DNA from: an uncultured bacterium
GTDB taxonomy: Bacteria; Bacillota_I; Bacilli_A; RF39; UBA660
DNA length: 6,869 nucleotides
Reading direction: 5' to 3'
NCBI GenBank assembly: GCA_949285775.1
Contig: CASEAD010000028.1
Coordinates: 1-6,869, forward strand
In this document: in pieces, positions 6,619 through 6,869 of the stretch
Layout: every line of letters begins with the position of its first letter
Numbering within the stretch: the first letter of the stretch is position 1
Position numbers and translations under genes: made by a program
The notes under the pieces: model-generated
Database searches by the model: none
What the model was told of the DNA's origin: nothing
What the model saw: only the letters and a program-made list of their open reading frames with translations

Positions 6619-6869
6619 ATGCTACAAACATATCTATTCCTAAGAAAATATAATATTATTAAAGAACCATCTAACTTATCTATACATACCAAAGAATTCT
6701 TTAAACTAAACCATAAAGTACAAAGAAAAGTATTAGATAAATATTTTAACTCCCTAGATAAGAACTTTGATATCAATTATTATTTCAATAATAAAAACTC
6801 CTTCTACTACTACAATGGAAAAGAAATATCTTTCTTTAATAGTTATTACTTTAACCTAAAAATACTAAA
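6619..6869 (+). CDS. Unrecognised protein, 3'-partial
   Basis: An ATG at 6619 opens a frame of 83 codons with no stop before the right edge. A weak purine-rich site (AGAAGTG, 6606-6612) precedes it by 6 nt. The visible residues are rich in Tyr, Phe, Asn and Lys, starting MLQTYLFLRKYN and later with aromatic clusters (residues 54-56, 62-65, 72-78). There is no signal peptide or recognisable motif. Base and codon use match the two genes upstream, and it lies 62 nt after the second. It could be a third member of that cluster or an independent gene; too little is present to say more. Confidence 0.65.
   Translation, partial: MLQTYLFLRKYNIIKEPSNLSIHTKEFFKLNHKVQRKVLDKYFNSLDKNFDINYYFNNKNSFYYYNGKEISFFNSYYFNLKIL

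Noticed and set aside
1..6869. CRISPR arrays, tRNA or rRNA genes, insertion-sequence ends
   Set aside because: No regularly spaced repeats, cloverleaf sequences, rRNA motifs or terminal inverted repeats with transposase were seen on either strand.

Overview
This window is AT-rich DNA with standard bacterial signals: Shine-Dalgarno sites, consensus sigma-70-type promoters and a T-box leader. All genes run on the + strand. Tryptophan is TGG throughout the long ileS frame, so TGA is not read as Trp and a Mycoplasma-type code is unlikely. The T-box, the type 2 isoleucyl-tRNA synthetase, the AGA/ATA-rich codon use and a predicted cell-wall hydrolase point to a low-GC Bacillota. An uncultured Bacilli lineage related to Mollicutes, or a Clostridia lineage, would fit, but nothing here fixes the taxon.

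Layout. (1) Positions 2-1078 hold the 3' part of a membrane-anchored NlpC/P60-type wall hydrolase. Its reading frame is open through the left edge, so the true start is outside the window. (2) Positions 1079-1369 hold a near-perfect promoter and a T-box riboswitch with an ATC (Ile) specifier and a terminator. (3) Positions 1370-4477 encode IleRS (ileS), followed by a hairpin terminator that overlaps its stop codon. (4) A separate promoter at 4489-4516 drives two closely spaced genes I do not recognise: a 483-aa helical/acidic protein with a C-terminal alpha/beta region, and a 185-aa helical protein. The two share a module of about 43 residues. (5) A short hairpin terminator follows, and then the 5' end of a third unrecognised gene runs off the right edge.

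How it works together. The ileS unit looks self-contained: uncharged tRNA-Ile would bind the T-box and allow read-through into ileS, and the terminator at 4458-4483 would separate it from the orphan genes. The orphan pair looks like a small operon: 11-nt gap, the second ribosome-binding site overlapping the first gene's stop, and the same AGGTGG Shine-Dalgarno in both. Its function cannot be read from the sequence. The most distinctive observations are the pilin-like membrane segment joined to a peptidase, the module shared by the two orphan proteins, the apparent minimal 5' leader with a TTG start on the first of them, and a reversal of G/C strand bias inside ileS.
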